A stretch of DNA of 64,000 bases. It comes from JADFQT01 sp965216025 (lineage in GTDB: Bacteria; Chloroflexota; Dehalococcoidia; Lucifugimonadales; UBA3495). The number at the start of each line of letters is the position of its first letter. The first letter of the stretch is position 1. Below, piece after piece: positions 1 through 11,700 of the stretch. The position numbers and the translations under genes were made by a program. The notes beneath the pieces are model-generated. The model was given only the letters and a program-made list of their open reading frames with translations. It did not search any database and was not told the DNA's origin. The stretch is from contig CBDCEX010000018.1 of NCBI GenBank assembly GCA_965216025.1, forward strand, positions 62,001 through 126,000, in the 5' to 3' direction.

Positions 1-80
1 GGGGCGCACGGCCGGGCGCCTTTACGGACCTAATCTTTCGGCAACCTACGCTGTTGACCGCCAAGGTCCCTTGTGTTAAA

Positions 81-108
81 TTGATCCTCTTTAGATACCA
101 AGTATCAT
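81..108 (+). promoter_or_regulatory. Putative promoter with operator palindrome upstream of the Fur-family gene
   Basis: A -35-like TTGATC (81-86) and a -10-like TATCAT (103-108) are separated by 16 bp. A perfect inverted repeat GATAC-CAA-GTATC (94-106) overlaps the -10 box. An operator in this position would let the metalloregulator encoded just downstream block its own transcription, which is common for Fur and Zur genes. The match is to generic sigma-70 boxes; the palindrome is not a textbook Fur or Zur box. Confidence 0.4.
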
Positions 109-123
109 TTAAAAAGTGCCGGT

Positions 124-567
124 TTGCGTAAGCGAGGATCCCCCCTGTCGGAGCAACTTATGGATGCCCTTGAGGAACGGGGCTATCGTGATACTGCCCC
201 GCGTCGAACTGTGGCGCGAGCCATCGCTGAGAAGGAGCGGCATTTTGCCGCCGAGGAATTGCGAGAGCAGCTACCGGGAATAGGCCGGGCCACTGTGTAT
301 CGGTCCTTGAAGATTCTGGTCGAGGCCGGTGCCCTGTGCCGGGTTTTGCTGGAGGACGGTAACCTGCACTACCAGTTGAGCCATCGAGGACACCATCATC
401 ATCTCCTTTGCGTCGAGTGCGGAGCATCCGAGGACTTGCTGGGCTGCGACATTGAAGACCGACTGGAAAGTGTCGCCGAAGCGCACCATTTCCAAGTCAG
501 CGGTCACTGGCTGGAGGTATACGGAAGGTGTCAGACCTGTACCGCAGAACTGAGGGCCCCAGCCTGA
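124..567 (+). CDS. Fur/Zur-family metalloregulator
   Basis: Fur-family repressor, about 147 aa. The N-terminal half carries the winged helix (GYRDTAPRRTVA, then the recognition helix GRATVYRSLKILVEAG). The C-terminal half has the metal-binding HRGHHHHLLCVECG stretch and the two CxxC pairs (CVEC, CQTC) that form the structural zinc site. The first in-frame start is TTG at 124; an ATG at 160 has a GGAG six bases ahead and may be the true start, giving about 135 aa. It sits 15 bp upstream of a zinc/manganese-binding lipoprotein gene on the same strand, so control of zinc uptake (Zur-like) is a reasonable inference. A palindrome over the promoter suggests autoregulation. Which metal is sensed cannot be told from sequence. 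Confidence 0.9.
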   Translation: MRKRGSPLSEQLMDALEERGYRDTAPRRTVARAIAEKERHFAAEELREQLPGIGRATVYRSLKILVEAGALCRVLLEDGNLHYQLSHRGHHHHLLCVECGASEDLLGCDIEDRLESVAEAHHFQVSGHWLEVYGRCQTCTAELRAPA

Positions 568-582
568 TCTCTATTTTTACCC

Positions 583-1638
583 ATGTTTGAGACTATGTAT
601 CATAATGGCCAGGTAATGATACCCCAGGCGAGCAAGCACGGTATGCCTGGCATTTCGTCCAGCAGCGATTTTGAAACCCAGTTTGCGACTAGGGACTGGA
701 CCGGGGGCTGGAGGATTGGGGGATTCTTGGCGGCTCTGCTGACGGGAATCCTGCTACTGACGGCTTGTGGCGTGGCCGCCAGCGGCGCAGGGAAGGACTC
801 CGATACCAGTGAGCAGCCTTCTGGATCAAGGGGAGGGAAAATCAGTGGGGGAAAAATCAATGTGGTGGCCACCAATTCTCTACTGGCGGATCTGGCCGGG
901 CAGGTAGGGGGTAACCTGGTGGAAGTGACCACATTGGTTCCTCCTGGGATCGATGTGCACGCTTTCCAGCTTAAGCCGTCGAATAACCTGGCTATAGGAC
1001 GGGCGGATTTGCTTGTTTCCAACGGCGCTGGTCTGGACGACTTTCTGAACCCAGTCTTGCGGAATTCTTCACGGCCGGCAGCGAAATGGATTATCGTCGC
1101 CGATGGGTTGGAACCTAGCGCGCCATTGGACAATGGGGACCCCCATTTTTGGCTGGACCCCGGCTTGGCCATCGACTACGTAAATCAGATTCGGGATGGC
1201 CTGGCGGAGGTTGACCCGAAGCATGAGTTCGACTATACGGCCAGTGCCGAAACATATGTCGGCCAGATCTCTGCCCTGGACCAAGAAATAGAGGAACTCC
1301 TGGGTCGGGTAGCGAACGAGCGCCGTCATCTGGTCACCTATCACGATGCCTTTGGCCACCTGGCCCGCCGTTACAACTGGGAAGCAACCGCCCTGGCACC
1401 TCATGACGGTATGGAGGTGGCTCCCGGAACCCTGGCCAAGCTGGTGATGCGAATAAGGCGGGACGGCCTGCCAGCGGTATTTGTGGAGCCCCAGTTCCGG
1501 CAGGGAATGCTGACGCGGACGGCCCAGGAAGTTGGCATTCGGGTGGGAGTGATTTATTCCTTGCCCGGTCCGGGGGCGCTTACTTACCTGGACATGATGA
1601 GGTACAACGCCGAGAGCATGGTGCGGGAGTTGAGGTAG
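583..1638 (+). CDS. ABC transporter substrate-binding lipoprotein (ZnuA/TroA-like, Zn/Mn)
   Basis: Cluster A-I metal-binding lipoprotein. A hydrophobic segment ends in a lipobox LTAC, so Cys62 is the expected lipidated residue. The 40-residue extension before it suggests that the ATG used in vivo may be a later one, for instance near 643. Metal ligands typical of the family are visible: His126 in HAFQLKPS, His188 in DPHFWLDP and His254 in TYHDAFGHLARRY. The usual fourth ligand, an Asp before the final helix, appears replaced (VIYSLPGP). The C-terminal TYLDMMRYN signature is intact. The gene follows the Fur-type regulator by 15 bp and is probably co-transcribed with it. No permease or ATPase gene is next to it: the following gene is convergent. 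Confidence 0.9.
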   Translation: MFETMYHNGQVMIPQASKHGMPGISSSSDFETQFATRDWTGGWRIGGFLAALLTGILLLTACGVAASGAGKDSDTSEQPSGSRGGKISGGKINVVATNSLLADLAGQVGGNLVEVTTLVPPGIDVHAFQLKPSNNLAIGRADLLVSNGAGLDDFLNPVLRNSSRPAAKWIIVADGLEPSAPLDNGDPHFWLDPGLAIDYVNQIRDGLAEVDPKHEFDYTASAETYVGQISALDQEIEELLGRVANERRHLVTYHDAFGHLARRYNWEATALAPHDGMEVAPGTLAKLVMRIRRDGLPAVFVEPQFRQGMLTRTAQEVGIRVGVIYSLPGPGALTYLDMMRYNAESMVRELR

Positions 1639-1700
1639 GGCTGAAGCGATGGTGGAGATTTTTACCATGCCGCTTGGTGGGAGACTCCTGCCCGGTTTCT

Positions 1701-2267
1701 CTAGTTCCCCAGCAGATTCCGGATCTCGGAGCCCACATTCCCGATGGTCTCCTTGACCTCCCCGGTCTTGGCCTCAGCCTCGTTCAGCTTGTCCAGGCTC
1801 AGCCCGTTGACCGCCATCTCGCTGATGATGGGGTTCGATTCCTGGACCACCGGTGTCGTTCTGCCGAAAATGTCCCGGCCGGTGGTGCTCATGTTCACCC
1901 GGAAGGGCGCTTCGATCCGAAGCTCGAGCGGATGGTTCAGGGAGAAGGACAGGTTGCACCGTGCGTCCACGGCGGTTCCGGTATCGGCGGTGGCCTGGCA
2001 GTTGTACGGGATGACCTGCTCCGCGATGGACTCAGCCACCTCCACGATGTTCTCCGTCCTTGGGGGGTTGTCCGTGAAGGCCGCGTGGGCCACGGCTTCG
2101 GCCACCGCGTCGTAGTGGTCCTCGATGTACCGTTCCGCGGCTTCGGCCGGGATGGGGGGCGTGGTCAGGACGTAGGCCAGCGCCACGATGACCGCTGTCG
2201 CTGCACAGCCGCCGGCGACCCAGAAGAGGACTGGCCTCTCGCCATTACCTTTCGTTGCTTGTCCCAC
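1701..2267 (-). CDS. Single-pass membrane protein of unknown function
   Basis: 188 aa from a GTG at 2267 that has a GGAGG seven bases upstream. The open frame extends further 5', but that part overlaps an adhesin remnant read in another frame, so I reject it. A short polar N-terminus is followed by one transmembrane helix (PVLFWVAGGCAATAVIVALA). The rest, about 150 residues, is soluble and acidic with two cysteines (YNCQATAD, DARCNLSF) that could form a disulfide if exported. I recognise no family. The gene is convergent with the metal-binding lipoprotein gene (63 bp between stops) and follows the giant adhesin on the same strand. Confidence 0.65.
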   Translation of the reverse strand: MGQATKGNGERPVLFWVAGGCAATAVIVALAYVLTTPPIPAEAAERYIEDHYDAVAEAVAHAAFTDNPPRTENIVEVAESIAEQVIPYNCQATADTGTAVDARCNLSFSLNHPLELRIEAPFRVNMSTTGRDIFGRTTPVVQESNPIISEMAVNGLSLDKLNEAEAKTGEVKETIGNVGSEIRNLLGN

Positions 2268-2413
2268 CTGGGTTCCTCCATTTCCCGGGTTCTTCCCATT
2301 TGCCGGCTGGGTTTGCGCTGCTGCATCCGGGTCACACCAGAGAGGATCCGCGATTGGTCGCCTTAACCCGGCACGGTTTTCAACCCCGACATTGCCTGGG
2401 TACGGACTCCCAC

Positions 2414-2557
2414 CTACCCACCCGGCCCGGAAACCGTAATCTCCAGCCGGTTGGACAGGGGTCTGCGGTCCCCGGTGCAGATGGCCCCAACGCCGGTGCA
2501 GTCCAAGTGGGCCACGACGCACCCGGTGTTGCTTGCCAGTTCCCACAACAGGGGAAG
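2414..2557 (-). pseudogene. Remnant of an adhesin C-terminal domain
   Basis: Read on the minus strand and ending at a TAG (2416-2414), this stretch encodes LASNTG..LDCTGVGAICTGDRRPLSNRLEITVSGPGG. It matches the last ~45 residues of the adjacent 3148-aa protein (DCTAQGAICTSDGRKLSSR..LTISGP) and an internal copy in that protein. An in-frame stop at 2560-2558 closes it upstream. It is therefore the tail of a lost adhesin copy, and it explains the spurious upstream extension of the gene at 1701-2267. Confidence 0.75.
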
Positions 2558-2791
2558 CTATTCCGCCGTCTGGACGGGTAGCGCTAAAGGAATAACCCAG
2601 TTCGAACATATCAGAAGGCAGGCTGCGGTGGAAAGGAAGGCGAGTTGGCCTGGGGCTGTGCCAACTCAACCCACCCACATGAGTGGAGGCGGAACACGCC
2701 TTTCTTGCGGTTTCCCGGTGCATAGGGCGGCTGTCGAATTGCACCGACGGTCGCCCCAGCGCACTATCTGGGTTTGACTTCCCGAACCGTT

Positions 2792-5700
2792 CTATTCGCT
2801 CGGCCCGCTGATGGTCAGTTCAACCCGGCTGGACAGTTTCCGTCCGTCACTTGTGCAGATGGCGCCCTGTGCGGTGCAGTCCGTGGTGATGGGCAACACG
2901 ATGGTCACGTCGGCGTTCGAGGAAGGCTGGACGGTGATCTCCCACTTGACGTTCTTGCCCGGCTCCAGCCGGCGTGCCTTGCTCACCGAGGCCCCGGTCA
3001 CCGTGAAGGCATGTTCCTGGAGGGTGGTGTAGCTGAGGTCCTCGATGTTCTCGCTGAACCGCAGCTCGAAGGTGAATGCGGCGCTGCCGTCGTGGGACGA
3101 GGGCTTGTCGTGGACCGTGGCCGTCAGCGGCGTGGGGTTCACCGGCGTGGCCGCCGCTTCCGGTGAAGCCTCTCCCGCCCCCTCTGAGTTGACCGCCCGC
3201 ACCTGTACGTCATACTCAGTCCCGTCGGTCAGCCCGGTGATGGTGTGAGCCGTTCCGGTCACCGTCGTCTCCGACACGTCGGCCGGGGTGTCCCAACTGC
3301 CCGAGGACTCCTTCCACTGCACCCGGTAGCCGGTGATCTCCGACCCGCCGTCGCTGCTGGGCGCGTCCCAGGAGACGGCCAGTTCCCCGCTGTTGCCGGT
3401 CGCGGCCCTCAGGTTCCGCGGGGCGCCCGGTACCTGGGTCTCTGTTTCCGGGGCCGTGACGGCGGCTGTAGCGGCGCTGGTCAGCGCTTCGTCATTGCCG
3501 GCGTCGTCCGTGAAGCTGACCCACACATTGATGGTCTTCCCCACATCGCCGTCGGACACGCTATAGGTGTTGCCCGTGGCGCCGCTGATGTCAGCGTCGT
3601 CGGCCAGCCACTGGTAGGAGAAGGATGCGCTGGCCAGGCCGTCGGTGTCGGAAATGTCCGTGGTCGACGCCGTTAGCGTCTCCCCCACCTGTGCCGTCCC
3701 GCTGATGGTCGGCGCGCCGGTGGCCGGGGTGTTGGGATGGGGAGCCACCGCGCCCGTCACCGCGCTGGTCAGCGACTCTTCGTTGCCCGCGTCATCGGTG
3801 AAGCTCACCCGGACCTTGACTGCTTTGCCCTCGTCGTCTTCGGCCAGGATGTAGGTGTTGGCGGTTGCTCCGTTGATCTCAGCGTCTCCGGCGAGCCACT
3901 GGTAGGCGAAGGTCACGTCGTCAAGGCCGTCGTCGTCGGATATGCCGGTCGTCGAGGCGGTGAGGGTCTCCCCCACCTGGGCGGCGCCGGTGATGGTCGG
4001 CGCGCTGGTGGCCGGGGTGTTGGGAGGAGGAGCCGCCGCCGCCGTGGGATCGCTGGTCAGCGACTCCTCATGGCCCTCGTCGTCGGTGAAGGTAACCCGC
4101 ACCCTGATGGTCCTGCCCTCGTCGTCGGAGATCAGGGTGAAGGTCGAGCTGTTGGCCCCGGCGATAACCGCTCCGTCGGCCAGCCACTGGTACGAGAAGA
4201 CGGCGCCTGTCCGGCCGTCGCCGTCCTGGATGCCGGACGTGGATGCCGTCAGGGTCTCTCCCACCTGTGCCGTGCCTGAGATCGTAGGAGCCCCCGTGGC
4301 CGGGCTGTTGGGCCTTGCCACCACCACCGCCGTTGCCGCGCTGGTCAGTGTCTTCCGGTGGCCCGCGTCGTCCTCAAAGGACACCCCCACCTTGACGGTC
4401 TTGTCCACGTCGCCATCGGCCAGGGTGTAGCTGGAGCCGGTGGCCCCGGATATGTCCGTATCGGCGCCTCCGTCGCTGTGTATCCATTGGTAGCTGAACG
4501 TCGCGTTGGTCAGCCCGTCGGCGTCGGCGATGCCCGACGTGTCCGCCGTCAGGGTCTCTCCCACCTGCGCCGTGCCGCTGATGGTGGGCATGCCGGTGGC
4601 CGGTGAGTTCGCTGGGGTCTGCTGGGCTTCCCCTGGGCCGGCAACCGTCACCTCCAGCCGGTTGGAAAGGGGCCTGCGGTCCTGGGTGCAGATTGCCCCC
4701 TGGGCGGAGCAGTCCGTGGTCACGGGCAGCACGATGGTCACGGCGCCGTCCCCGTCCGGTCGTACGTGGATCTCCCACATGACGTTCTTGCCCTTCTCCA
4801 GCCGCCGTGCGTTGGTCACATCGCCCCCCGTCACCGTGAAGGCATGGTCCCGCAGGGTCTTGTAGCTCAGCAGGAACTCCTCGCTGAACTCCAGTTCGAA
4901 GGTGACATGATCGTCGTGAGAGGTCGGCACACCGCTGGCGCTGGCGGTCAGGCGGTCAGCCGCCTGGGTGTTGTTGCTCACGTCCTGCCCGCTGAAGGAT
5001 GCTGCGGCATTGCCCGCCAGGTCCTGCAGCCTGGCTGCGGACTGGTCGGTGGGAGCCGTGTAGTCCACCGTCACCGCGTCGCCCGCGAACACCGCCGTCA
5101 CCAGGGTGATGGTCACGATGCTGCCCGACACCGAAACGGTATCCACCCCGCGATTATTGCCTGCCACCATCACCGCGAAGGCGGTCTTGTCCGGTCCTCC
5201 GTTGGTGTCCAGAGCCTCGTCGAAGGTCACGGTCAGCGTGGCCCCATCCACCACGGCCGACGACAGCGAGGGCGGGACCGTCTCCTGGGGCGTCTCGGTG
5301 ACCTCCCCTGACGGGGCGCTGCGGCCGTCATCCTTGCGTGCGATAACCTGGACGGCGTACTCCACTCCGTCGGTCAGCCCCGTGATGATGTGAGATGTCC
5401 CCTTCGCATTGGCCTCGGACACCTCGGCTGGCTCCGCCCAATCGTCCCCGGATCGCTTCCACTGGAGGGTGTAGCCGGTGGGGTCGTCGCCGGACTCCGG
5501 GGCGTTCCAGGACGCCCTGAGCTTGCCGCTCTCGTGCCAGACCACCTGCAGGCTGTCCGGGGAGCCGGGAGCTTGTACCGGCTCCGATCTGGCGGTTCCC
5601 GACGAGGCGGTATTGTTGGTGACTTCCCGCCCGCTGAAGGACACCGCCTTCCGGCCGTCGGAGTCCTGGATGGCGTCAGTCCCGTCGGGCGCGGTGTAGT

Positions 5701-8700
5701 CCACTGTCACCGTGTCTCCCGCTTCCACAGCCTGGGACAGCAACAGGAGGACATTGGATTCGCCGAACCCCACGCCGGTAACCGAACGTGGAGATCCGTT
5801 CACGTTCACGGCGAAGGCAGTTGACGGCGGAAAGACGGAATTGTCTAGGGGCACGTTATAGGTCAGGGTCAGGGTGGCGCCGTTCACTGTGGCCGACTGA
5901 AGCTGCAGGCCCGCCGCCGTCACCACGGTGGGCGCGCTGGTCAGCGTCTCCTCGTTGCCCACGTCGTCGGTGAAGGAAACCCTCACACTGATGGCCTTGC
6001 CCACGTCTCCGGACACTACGTTAAAGGTCGCGCCGGTGGCGCCGGCGATATCCGCGTCATCTGCCAGCCACTGGTATTGGAAGACAACCTCTTCGAGGCC
6101 GTCGACGTCCACAATGGCCGTGGTGTCTACAGACAGCGTCTGACCCACCTCCGGAGTTCCGTCGATCCGCGGCTCGCCTTCGGCTGGGGTGTTTGAGAGG
6201 GCGAGCTGGCCGGAGGCAGGCTTCGTATAGGTAACTTCATTGGATGGTTCACTGTCGCCGACGCTGTCGGTCGCTATGACCCGGATGTTGTACTCGACCC
6301 CGGGGGTCAGCCCGTCCAGATAGTGGGACACGGGGCGTTGGGAGCTGGGGCCCCGGGTGGTCTCCGAAACGTCGGCGGACGTGTCCCAGCTGCCGGAGGA
6401 CTGCTTCCACTGGATCTTGTAGCTGTCCACCGGCGGCACTCTGTCGTGCCTGGTCTGGGGTGTGAGCCATCGCAGCCACGTTTGGGTCGTGTTAACCTCG
6501 CCCTGGACACTCAGGTACAGGGGCGGATTCAGCGGCTGCGGCGTCCGCTCCGACCTTGGGTCCTCCACCAGCCTGAGTTTGTAGAGTTGGTCCGTCTTCC
6601 AAGCGCGGCGCAGACCGTCGATGTCCCCGCCCGACCACCGCCACCAGGCTCCGGCCAATTTCCTGGCTTCGCTGAAGCGAAGCGTCGCGGTCAGCGTTTC
6701 GCCGTCGCTGACGGTGCCGACGTGCAGCGTCCAGTCCAGCCAGTCATTGTCCGGCGGATCGAACACCTGGTCGCTCGTGCCGCTCAGGTTGAAAAAATCA
6801 ATCAGGAATTCCGTCCGTTCGGGTATGCCGAAGGGCGGTACGACCTGGTTGTCGTCGCCGGAATCGTGACCGTTCTGGTGCATTTCAGTGGACCACAACT
6901 GGTAGTCCGCGCCGTTGTGGCTGAACTCCCTGTTGTCGACGTCAGTGGCTTGCAGATCGTACCTGCCCTCCCAATGCACCGTGGCGCCAAACGCCATGGT
7001 GGCGCACCAGATGTCGACGTCCGCGCAGTCGTCGGAAATGCTGATTGTCGTCTGGCCCGTCGCCCCCGCGGTCACCCGAGTCGGCAGCGTCCCAAAGGTG
7101 AGCAGCACTTTCTCCCCGTCCTCATCCTGCGTGTCATCCGTTGCGGAGAACGTGAACGACTTCGACTTTTGACCTGAGTTGAACGTCACGTCGTCGGGTA
7201 CGCCGGAGTAGTCGTCCTCGGACACCCCGCCCTGGGGCGTCGCAGTAATGAGAATGACCACCTGGCGCTCCGGGTCCGCGCTCAGGGTGACCGTCACCTC
7301 CTGCGTCCCGCCTTCAGGAACGATGTAGGTCCCGGAAGCGAAAGAGACCTCCACCTCCGGGTCGTCGTCGTCGGTGATGCTGACGGTGGTCACGTCCATC
7401 GTTCCGACGCTCACCTTGGACGGCAGGTTCGGGCCGAAGGTGAGCCTCACGCTCTCATCGTCGTCGTCCACGGTGTCCTGCGTCGCCATGAAGTCGAACG
7501 GCTTTGACGTCTCACCGGAGCTGAAGGTCACGCTGGGGGGTATGGTATAGTCGCCGGACTGCGCCCCGTTCTGGCCGGTGGCCATGAGCGGGATGACGGT
7601 GGTTCGAAAGGGGTCCTCGCTAAGGACAACGGTGACCGTCTGGGTGCCGCCCTCCGCGACGGTGTATGGACCGCCTTCAAATTGGATCGTCACCTCCGGG
7701 TAGTCGGTGGTGGCGTTCGCGGTGTCGGAAGGTTCGGACGTGCCCTCGCCGTTGATGGCGGAGACCCGGTAGTAGCGGGTGGTATTGGGCATGAGGCCGG
7801 TGTGGGAGTGGGTGGTGTCGGTAGAGCTGGTATCCGCGTCGAGGTCGGCCCAGCCGGCGCTCCCGTCGGCGGAGGACTCGATCCGGTAGCCGGTGATGGC
7901 GGAGCCGCCGTCGTCGGTGTGGGCGGTCCAGGACAGGTCGATGCGGTCGAGGCCCACCGCGATGGCGGTGAGTTCGGTGGGCGCGAGGGAGGGGCCCACC
8001 TTCGCGATTCCCCGGACGATGATCTGCAGCGCCTTGCCGTCCGAGTCCGCCTGCCAGCTGCCCCCGTTCTCGTAGTGGAAGGCGTCGGCGATGCTCCAGC
8101 CGTCCAGGCTTTCATCGTCCTCGCTGTCACTGGCGGTGGTATACAGGGTCAGGTCGGTGCCGGATGTGGCGTGCTGGACCACTAGGGCGTAGGTGGTGCC
8201 GGGGTCCAGGGTGGAGCCGGCCGGAGCGTTGAAGGCCTGGGTGTCGTTGGTGTAGGAATCTGGATTCGATAACGCAAAGAGCAGCGTATCGGGATGACCG
8301 TTCGTGTCGACGGAGTAAACCGAGACCTCAATGTGAATGGTTTCCAGATAATGTTTTCCAACCGCCACGCCCGAGAACTCGTAACCGTGCCGATTCGACC
8401 CAGTGGTGAACGCCTGCGACCTCCTGTCGGACCGCCGGTCATCGGTGTCTCTGGTTTGGTCTTCGTTGGTTGCGAGGGGCGGATGCACGACCATGAACAC
8501 CGACGTTAAACTGAAAATAGGTTTCCTTGCGGTGTTGGCGGCAGTGGACCCGCTGTGGATGGGGCCTTCGCCGGCGGTGGTGGAGCCGGGAGCGCCGTAG
8601 CCCGCCGGGCTCTGGCCAAGAGCCCTGGAGGTCCCGCCATCCATGAGCTCCGTACCGTCTGCCGCGCTGCCGGTCCACACCCCGTTGGGCAACGGGACGA

Positions 8701-11700
8701 GTTCCCCGCTCGCATTCCTTGCGGACTCGTCGTCCCAGTCACCGTCGTAGAAGTCCTCGTAATCATCCGCGGCCTTGGCCCCTCCAACCCAGTGGATGGG
8801 CACTCCCTTGTCTTCGTTGGTGTATGTGGTGTTCGTGATGACTCGGGCGTCGATATGACGAGTGCTTACGAGAGGAAGGAAGAATTTCCAGTATTTTTGT
8901 AAGTCATGGTTTGGATGCAAGGCAAGCGCTGGGACCAAAGCTTCGTCGGCGTAGTTCCCCATCTTAGTATCTCGCGCCTGGAGGGGTCGGGTCACGAGTA
9001 GGAGACGGAATCTGTCACCTGGTACGACCCCGTCGGGGATGATAGGATCGGAGGCCTCGACCTCTAAATCCAGGGTGTTGGTGGAGGTAAAGGACTCCGC
9101 AGACCAGGGGCTGCTGCCCTCGTCATTCTTGGCGCGGACTCGAACATGGTAGCTATCTCCATGCTCCAGGCCACTGATAATGGCTGATGTCACGGCGACG
9201 TTCTGCGGTCCGTCCTGCCAGATGCCGTCAAAACCCAGCTCGGTGTTGTACTGGATGTCGTAGCCGGTGATTTCCGGGCGGCCGGCATTGTCGGGGGGCG
9301 TCCAGCGGACGAAGATCTGGTCGTAGGTCCGTGGCACGGGGTACCCAACCACCTCCAGGGGCGCCCGCCGCGGCGGCTCGTCCACGTCGTTGACGTTGAT
9401 GGTGACCGTGGCGTCGTCCGTGCCGCAACTGGAGTGGTAGGCCGTAACCGTGACGGTGTAGCTTGACCTGGCCTCGTGGTCGTAGGTGACGCCGGACCTG
9501 GTCCTGATCTGGCCGGTGGAGGAGTCGATCCCGAAGGAGTCGGCGTCAGTGCCCCCGAGCCTGTGGATGAGTGTGCAGGTTCCGGTGTAGGTGGCGGTGA
9601 CGGGGGCGCCGACGTTCCGGTTCGCGCCGGTGTTCTCGTTGATCTCCCGGGTGACCGAGTCGGGGTCGAAGGTCACATTGTCGTTGATGAAGGTCTTATT
9701 GACCGTGCCGCTGATGGCGATGGCAATCGCTCTGTCATAGCCCCGGTCTCGCCAGACGTTCGAGTCTTTGAACTGGGATTTGTTTCGAATTTCCCAGTCC
9801 GGAAGGGAGGTGTCGTCGTTGTCGTCGCTGTCGGTGGCGTCCACGCGCACTTGCTCTCCTCCGGGGCTCTTGAACACCACCATGTAGGTGGTGTGTGCCT
9901 CCAGCGTGAGCGTCGTACCGGTCGGAACGTTGAAGAGCAGGGGTCCCGCCGCAAAAGGGCCGGCCGAGGTGAGATCCGTACAGGTCGTGGTCGGCCAGCC
10001 GTTGCTGGCAACTTCGCAGATCTGAAGGGCTATGTCGTCACCTTCCGGATCCTCGGAGATGATGGTGACGCCGGTAATGTTGTAGCCGGGCAGGTTGTGG
10101 CCGGTGGTGAAGGCTTGTCCGTGATCTCCGGTAACGCTGTTATCGGAATTGCCGCCCTGAGCCGTATTACTGACCAGGGTCCGGGTGATGGTGATGGCGG
10201 CCGTCTCGTTGGCGCCGCCCGACCTGATGTGAGGGTCGTCGAAGCTCAGCGTGAGGCTCTCGCCGTCATCGTCAATCTCGTCATCCACGATGGTCACGGT
10301 GAACGTCTTCTCGGTGTCGCCGGGCGCGAAGACCAGGTTCTCCGGGATGCCTGAGTAGTCCGTGGCATCCGCGCCGCCGTTGCCCGCGACCACGATGGGG
10401 AGCGTCAGCGTGTTCACGAAGGAGTCGCCCAGCGTCACCGTAACGTCGAAGGTGTCTCCCTCGGCCTTGGCGTAGCTGGCGGCGTCGAACGTGGCCGTCG
10501 CCGTTTCGATCAGCTTGACGTCGATCTGATCGTCCTCCGCCCACGTCAGGCCCGGGTAGAGCCACTGGAAATAGAAATATTCGCCGGATGGTCCTTTACT
10601 ATTAGCCTCGCTCAGGAGAAATACCGTCCCGTCCACGCTGAGAGCCAACCTGTTATAGAGAGGGGCAGATAACCCGTCAATGAGATCGAGTTCCAGTAAA
10701 TCATGATTACGATCCAGGGCTACCTCCACAACCGCGTCCCCCTCACCACCATACTCAAAAGACCACGCACTTGATGCCCCCAATGTAAGAAAGGAGGCGC
10801 TGCTTTCGAGAAGTAGGGCGGAAAACCCCGAGAATCGATCGTTGGCGGAAACTTCGGCAAGTACAGTGCTGCAGAGAACCTCCTCGCAGGTCCGCGAGCC
10901 GGAGCCGTCGACGGATTGACTCGCTGGAAGCTGGTTGGCCGCAAGCCGCAGGTAAGCGGGAATAGCGGGAGTGTCCGCCGCATGGGAGTCGATGCCCGCA
11001 TTGTCTCCCAGCGGGTCCGCCCCGATGTATATCCCGTCCGCATCCGTATCGCCGGCCTGGACCGTGTAGGAAAACAACCGGTACCCGAATTCGATGAAAA
11101 TATCCTTGACCAGGCCTGCCTCGCGGCGGTGCTCGGCGCCGTTCCCGAGCCAGAACGGCAAGGTGAGCCCTTCCGGATCATTCATGGGTCGCGTGGTCAC
11201 GAACAGCAGGTCGATCCGGTCTCCGGCAGCATAGGCGCTCCCGTTCGGCGGACTCGAAACGACGTCCCCGTATATGAGTTGCGGAATCGCACCTCTGTGA
11301 CCCGAAACACTCACCTTGGGTTCCGTAACATTTGAAGCTCGATTGAAGAAAAGCCTGGAGACAACACCTGGGTCAGAGACATTCAGGCTGGTCCCTGCCA
11401 GTTCGATGCTGCCTGCGCCCGCCCCGCTGATATTTATGTCATAGGCCGGTCCTTTTCCCACTGTTACGGTTCCTGGAATGTTCCCCACGTTGCCGAATTT
11501 CACCCCTGCCGGTCCGGTCAATGTGAACGTCTGCGAGCCGGTGGCCGTCACGGACCCGGTATATGTGTAGTCCGCATATGGATCGGTAACTCCGACCAAT
11601 TCCACCGTCACGTCGAGGGTGGCGGACGCCGTACTGACGTCCAGCGTAATCACGTTGATGTCATACGCATCACGCGCATCCCCCACCTGGATTCTGACTG

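Noticed and set aside
1701..2744. A 347-codon frame extending the small membrane-protein gene upstream
   Set aside because: The upstream half overlaps the adhesin C-terminal relic read in another frame, and an internal GTG at 2267 has a strong ribosome site.
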